Below, one piece after another: positions 61,353-64,000 of a stretch of DNA of 64,000 nucleotides. Position 1 is the stretch's first letter. Each line of letters opens with the position of its first letter. The notes beneath the pieces were generated by a model. It was not told where the DNA came from, did not search any database, and worked only from the letters and a program-made list of their open reading frames with translations. The stretch lies in the NCBI GenBank assembly GCA_028689025.1, contig JAQTXA010000001.1:1-64000 (forward strand), read 5' to 3'. A program made the translations under genes and the position numbers. This DNA is from Aliarcobacter sp. (GTDB taxonomy: Bacteria; Campylobacterota; Campylobacteria; Campylobacterales; Arcobacteraceae).

Positions 61353-62339
61353 TTATTTTAATTCTATTATAAATAACATCCTATCATCTAAAATCAAAGA
61401 TGATAAATTTCCTACTTTTTGCAGTTCCAATCTTTTTTGAAGATTTGATAAACCAGTTCCAAACTTTACAATCTTAGCTATTTTGCCATCATTTTGCACA
61501 ATTATTTTATCTTTTAAAAATTTAATGTCTACATTTAAGACTTTACCCAAATATCCATGTTTTATGGCATTTTCTACCAAAAGTTGAATTGAAAATTTTG
61601 GTATTTTTATATTTTTATATTCATTAAAATCTTCAATATTTAAAACAATTTTTCCATCAAATCTTACATTTTCTATATTTACATAGGTTTTTACCATTGA
61701 AAGCTCTATTTCAAGAGTTATTAAACTCTCTTTATTTATTGCATTTCGCAAAAATTTTGATATTTCAATAACTGCACTTTCTGCTTTTTTTTGGTCTTGA
61801 TAAATAAGTTCTGAAACAGAATTTAAAGCATTAAATAAAAAATGAGGATTTAATTCATTTTCTAAAGCTTTTAATTTTGTCTCTAAAATCTGATTTTTAT
61901 TAAACTCATTTTTGTATTTCATAGAGATAAATTGATGCAAAATCAAACCAACTAAAAAGGTCAAAAAACCAATAGTAACAGCTATATAGTGCCAAAATGG
62001 TGAAATTATATATAAGATTTTAAAATCACTAAAAGAAAAAAGCATAAAAGAAAGACTAAATCCTAAAAAACCAGCTAAAAAAGAGAAAATAAAACTAATC
62101 AAATACCAGAACTTTTTATTTACCTTTGGAAGTATAAATTTATTTGAAATAGTGATTAAAAAAAATGCAAACAAAGAGATAGAAATTGCACTGCTTGTAC
62201 TAAAAATAATAGTTGAAATATTTTGTAAATCATCACTTAAGAAATAGAAACATAAAGAGATAAAAAAGCCGAAAAATGCTCCAATAATTATTATATAAAG
62301 CCAATCTTTTGGTGCGATTTTTAGTTCAACAGTTTGCAT
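61353..62339 (-). CDS. LytS-type membrane sensor histidine kinase
   Basis: 328 aa with four or five N-terminal membrane helices (IIIIGAFFGFFISLCFYFLS onwards) and no large periplasmic domain. The His_kinase (PF06580) domain has ELNPHFLFNALNSVSELI with the phospho-accepting His, and the ATPase part has LVENAIKHGY (N-box) and FGTGLSNLQKRL (G-box). Partner of the LytTR regulator downstream. Signal not readable; probably membrane-linked. Confidence 0.93.
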   Translation of the reverse strand: MQTVELKIAPKDWLYIIIIGAFFGFFISLCFYFLSDDLQNISTIIFSTSSAISISLFAFFLITISNKFILPKVNKKFWYLISFIFSFLAGFLGFSLSFMLFSFSDFKILYIISPFWHYIAVTIGFLTFLVGLILHQFISMKYKNEFNKNQILETKLKALENELNPHFLFNALNSVSELIYQDQKKAESAVIEISKFLRNAINKESLITLEIELSMVKTYVNIENVRFDGKIVLNIEDFNEYKNIKIPKFSIQLLVENAIKHGYLGKVLNVDIKFLKDKIIVQNDGKIAKIVKFGTGLSNLQKRLELQKVGNLSSLILDDRMLFIIELK

Positions 62340-62361
62340 TTAGTTCCTTTTTTATTTAGCA

Positions 62362-63588
62362 TCAAAATAACTTATATTTTACAATTGCTTTTTCATAACA
62401 ATTTTCTAAATTATTTTTCAACATCTCTATAACTTGTAAATCTACTTTTCCTTCTTTACTCATTTCATCCAAAAGATCAAAAGTATCATCCATTGATATT
62501 CCCATTCGATAAGGTCTATTTTGAATAAAGGCTTGGAAAATATCAGCGACGGTTAAAATTCTAGCTTCAAATGGTATTTCAGACTCTTTTAAATTATATG
62601 GATAACCTTTTGAATCTAAAGTTTCATGGTGTAAAGAGGCTAAATAAGCTATCTTTTTGAATCCTTTTATTCTTCTTAATATTACATAAGAATCAAAGCC
62701 ATGTCGATTCATTTTCATTTTCTCTTCATCATTTAAAGTGCTTGTTTTATTTAAAATTGTATCATCAACTCTTAATTTTCCAAGATCATGTAATAATCCT
62801 GCAAGTTCAATTATTTCACAAGATTCTTCATTTAAATTAAATAATTCAGCTAAATATCTAGCTAAGGAACTTACCCCAACTGAATGTTCAGAAGTAAATT
62901 CACTTTTTGCATCAACAACTGCTGCAAACATTAAAGATATATTTTTTAAATCATTAAATTCAAAACTTTCATCTTCTACTTTGTCTATCCAATCTAAAAA
63001 ATATCCTTCTAAAGCTTCACTTTCTAAGTAAAACCAAAATGAATTTTTTAAAGACAAGGAAAAAAATGCTTTAACTAATTTATCTGAAAACATATCATTT
63101 GAATATTTTTGCAAAACATCTAGAATTTTGGGAATAGCTTTAATTCCTTCATTTTTCATTTGAGCATTAAGGGCATCTACTCTATCTACTAAATAGATGA
63201 TATTTGAGAGTTCTTTTTCTAATAAAGTTAAAGTTTCAGGTAAATCTTTCCAATGTGTATGATGATATTTAATATATACTGCATATTTTTCATAAATATT
63301 TGTAGATTTTAAAAGTTCAAACCCTCGAAGAGAGTGTACTTCAGAATTATTCCAGTCTAACTCTGAGACTAAATGAGTATGTACATCCGTTGAAGATACA
63401 CCGCAGTCATGAAGCATTCCTAGAAATATCAAATCATCAATAATACTTTTATCAAAATTTAACTCTTTTGCAAGTTCAGCAGCCATGAAAGCCACTCTTT
63501 TGCCATGTAAAGTATCATCAATTCCCACTAAATCAAGTGCTCCTGATAATGCATATGTGACTTCTCGAATATTTAAATTATACTTCAT
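62362..63588 (-). CDS. HD-GYP domain c-di-GMP phosphodiesterase
   Basis: 408 aa with two HD-type modules. The N-terminal one has GMLHDCGVSS and KYHHTHWKDLP; the C-terminal one is a full HD-GYP: AGLLHDLGKLRVDD, ASLHHETLDSKGYPY (Ser in place of one Gly of the HHExxDGxGYP motif), and ARILTVADIFQAF with NRPYRMG. It should linearise c-di-GMP. No membrane segment is visible. It lies 22 nt before the LytS-type kinase gene on the same strand, probably cotranscribed. Confidence 0.9.
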   Translation of the reverse strand: MKYNLNIREVTYALSGALDLVGIDDTLHGKRVAFMAAELAKELNFDKSIIDDLIFLGMLHDCGVSSTDVHTHLVSELDWNNSEVHSLRGFELLKSTNIYEKYAVYIKYHHTHWKDLPETLTLLEKELSNIIYLVDRVDALNAQMKNEGIKAIPKILDVLQKYSNDMFSDKLVKAFFSLSLKNSFWFYLESEALEGYFLDWIDKVEDESFEFNDLKNISLMFAAVVDAKSEFTSEHSVGVSSLARYLAELFNLNEESCEIIELAGLLHDLGKLRVDDTILNKTSTLNDEEKMKMNRHGFDSYVILRRIKGFKKIAYLASLHHETLDSKGYPYNLKESEIPFEARILTVADIFQAFIQNRPYRMGISMDDTFDLLDEMSKEGKVDLQVIEMLKNNLENCYEKAIVKYKLF

Positions 63589-63635
63589 TCTCTATCCTTA
63601 CTATTGAGTTATTATTCTACAATAGCTACTATTCT

Positions 63636-64000
63636 TTAAAACTTAATGAAATTATTTTTATTTAATTCTTTGTTTAAAACATCAACTCCAACTGCAATTC
63701 CTGGCCAACCTTGCCCTGCAAAAACTGTATCTCCAACATTGTATAAACCCTCAAATGGTGTATTACAACTTGGTAGACTAAAGGCTGATTTTATATTTAT
63801 TGGTTTTCCACCACAATTTGTTCTATTTATAAAAGAATAAAAAGTTTTTGAAGTTGCTGCAAAATTTGATGTAATATTTTCTTTTTTTATAGTGTCAAAA
63901 TATTTCAAAAACTCTTGAATAATAAACTCTTTTGTTTGTTCTTTTTTTGCTTCATACTCTTCTTTTGTCAAACCTTCCCAAAAAATTGCTTTTGAGTGAG
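63636..64000 (-). CDS. C-terminal part of a CrtI-like FAD oxidoreductase (cut by window edge)
   Basis: The open frame continues to the right window edge (HSKAIFWEGLTKEEYEAKK in frame before the apparent TTG start), so the gene begins outside. The visible tail has SAFSLPSCNTPFEGLYNVGD and TVFAGQGWPGIAVGVDVLN, the FAD-binding C-terminal signature of phytoene desaturase/carotenoid isomerase-type enzymes. The substrate is not determined; a carotenoid or retinol-type reaction is possible. Confidence 0.75.
   Translation of the reverse strand, partial: HSKAIFWEGLTKEEYEAKKEQTKEFIIQEFLKYFDTIKKENITSNFAATSKTFYSFINRTNCGGKPINIKSAFSLPSCNTPFEGLYNVGDTVFAGQGWPGIAVGVDVLNKELNKNNFIKF

Noticed and set aside
1..64000. 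tRNA, rRNA or CRISPR array
   Set aside because: Read for clover-leaf-like GC-rich 70-90-nt segments and for regularly spaced repeats; none seen. Protein genes fill nearly all of the window.

Overview
The window is AT-rich, gene-dense bacterial DNA. It most likely comes from a member of the Arcobacteraceae (Campylobacterota). The support is a BioV-type pimeloyl-ACP esterase, a gene order aroB – mscS – mtaB – ftsH-like – bioV – mog that I recall in part from Helicobacter, a MutS2 with no MutL nearby, HisKA kinases with an AHQWRQPL H-box, DUF3095, and many chemoreceptors and c-di-GMP proteins. I see no rRNA, tRNA or CRISPR array.

Layout. 1–5 kb (minus strand) is a chemosensory block: an sCache chemoreceptor, an unknown protein, a CheA-like protein without Hpt domain and G2 box, the start of a membrane protein, and an HDOD protein upstream. 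5.3–7.3 kb holds a PAS histidine kinase, an untracked 57-aa lipoprotein and an atypical OmpR-type regulator. 7.5–11.6 kb is a redox/electrophile-detoxification operon (MdaB-like quinone reductase, ABM protein, Old Yellow Enzyme, DMT exporter, nitroreductase) divergent from an HxlR regulator, with two palindromes between them. 11.55–14.16 kb looks like a scar: the first 32 codons of an AEC permease, a chemoreceptor with foreign-looking composition, and a chimeric remnant ORF. 14.2–26.5 kb is metabolic and regulatory: DUF3095, a DsbC-like oxidoreductase, YeiH/LysR, PEBP, a double-sensor diguanylate cyclase, a TetR-led operon divergent from an AhpD-like gene with two matching operators, PhnA/YjdM, and an NADP-type secondary alcohol dehydrogenase.

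26.6–42.4 kb is accessory. Two GyrI-like paralogues bracket a coupled pair of unknown genes (a PLD-like 'HDRF' protein resembling what I recall as the VPA1262 family, plus a 488-aa partner), an ORF6N protein, an XRE regulator, two GNAT acetyltransferases, and a rhodanese–EAL operon. After an ABC ATPase come a putative PD-(D/E)XK-like protein, an intact IS256-family element with 8-bp target duplications, a RecF/DUF2326-like ATPase, and an OLD-like ATPase–TOPRIM protein. This looks like a defence-type island and is where an undescribed system is most plausible.

42.5–64 kb is mostly core: dapE, a DUF748/AsmA-like giant, mutS2, a DASS transporter with a displaced second copy of its 3' end, mog, bioV, an FtsH-like ATPase that has lost its HEXXH, mtaB, mscS, aroB, a DEAD-box helicase, hemH, a LytS/LytR pair, an HD-GYP phosphodiesterase, and the C-terminal part of a CrtI-like flavoprotein at the right edge.

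All calls come from reading the sequence and from memory of protein families. No database search was run.
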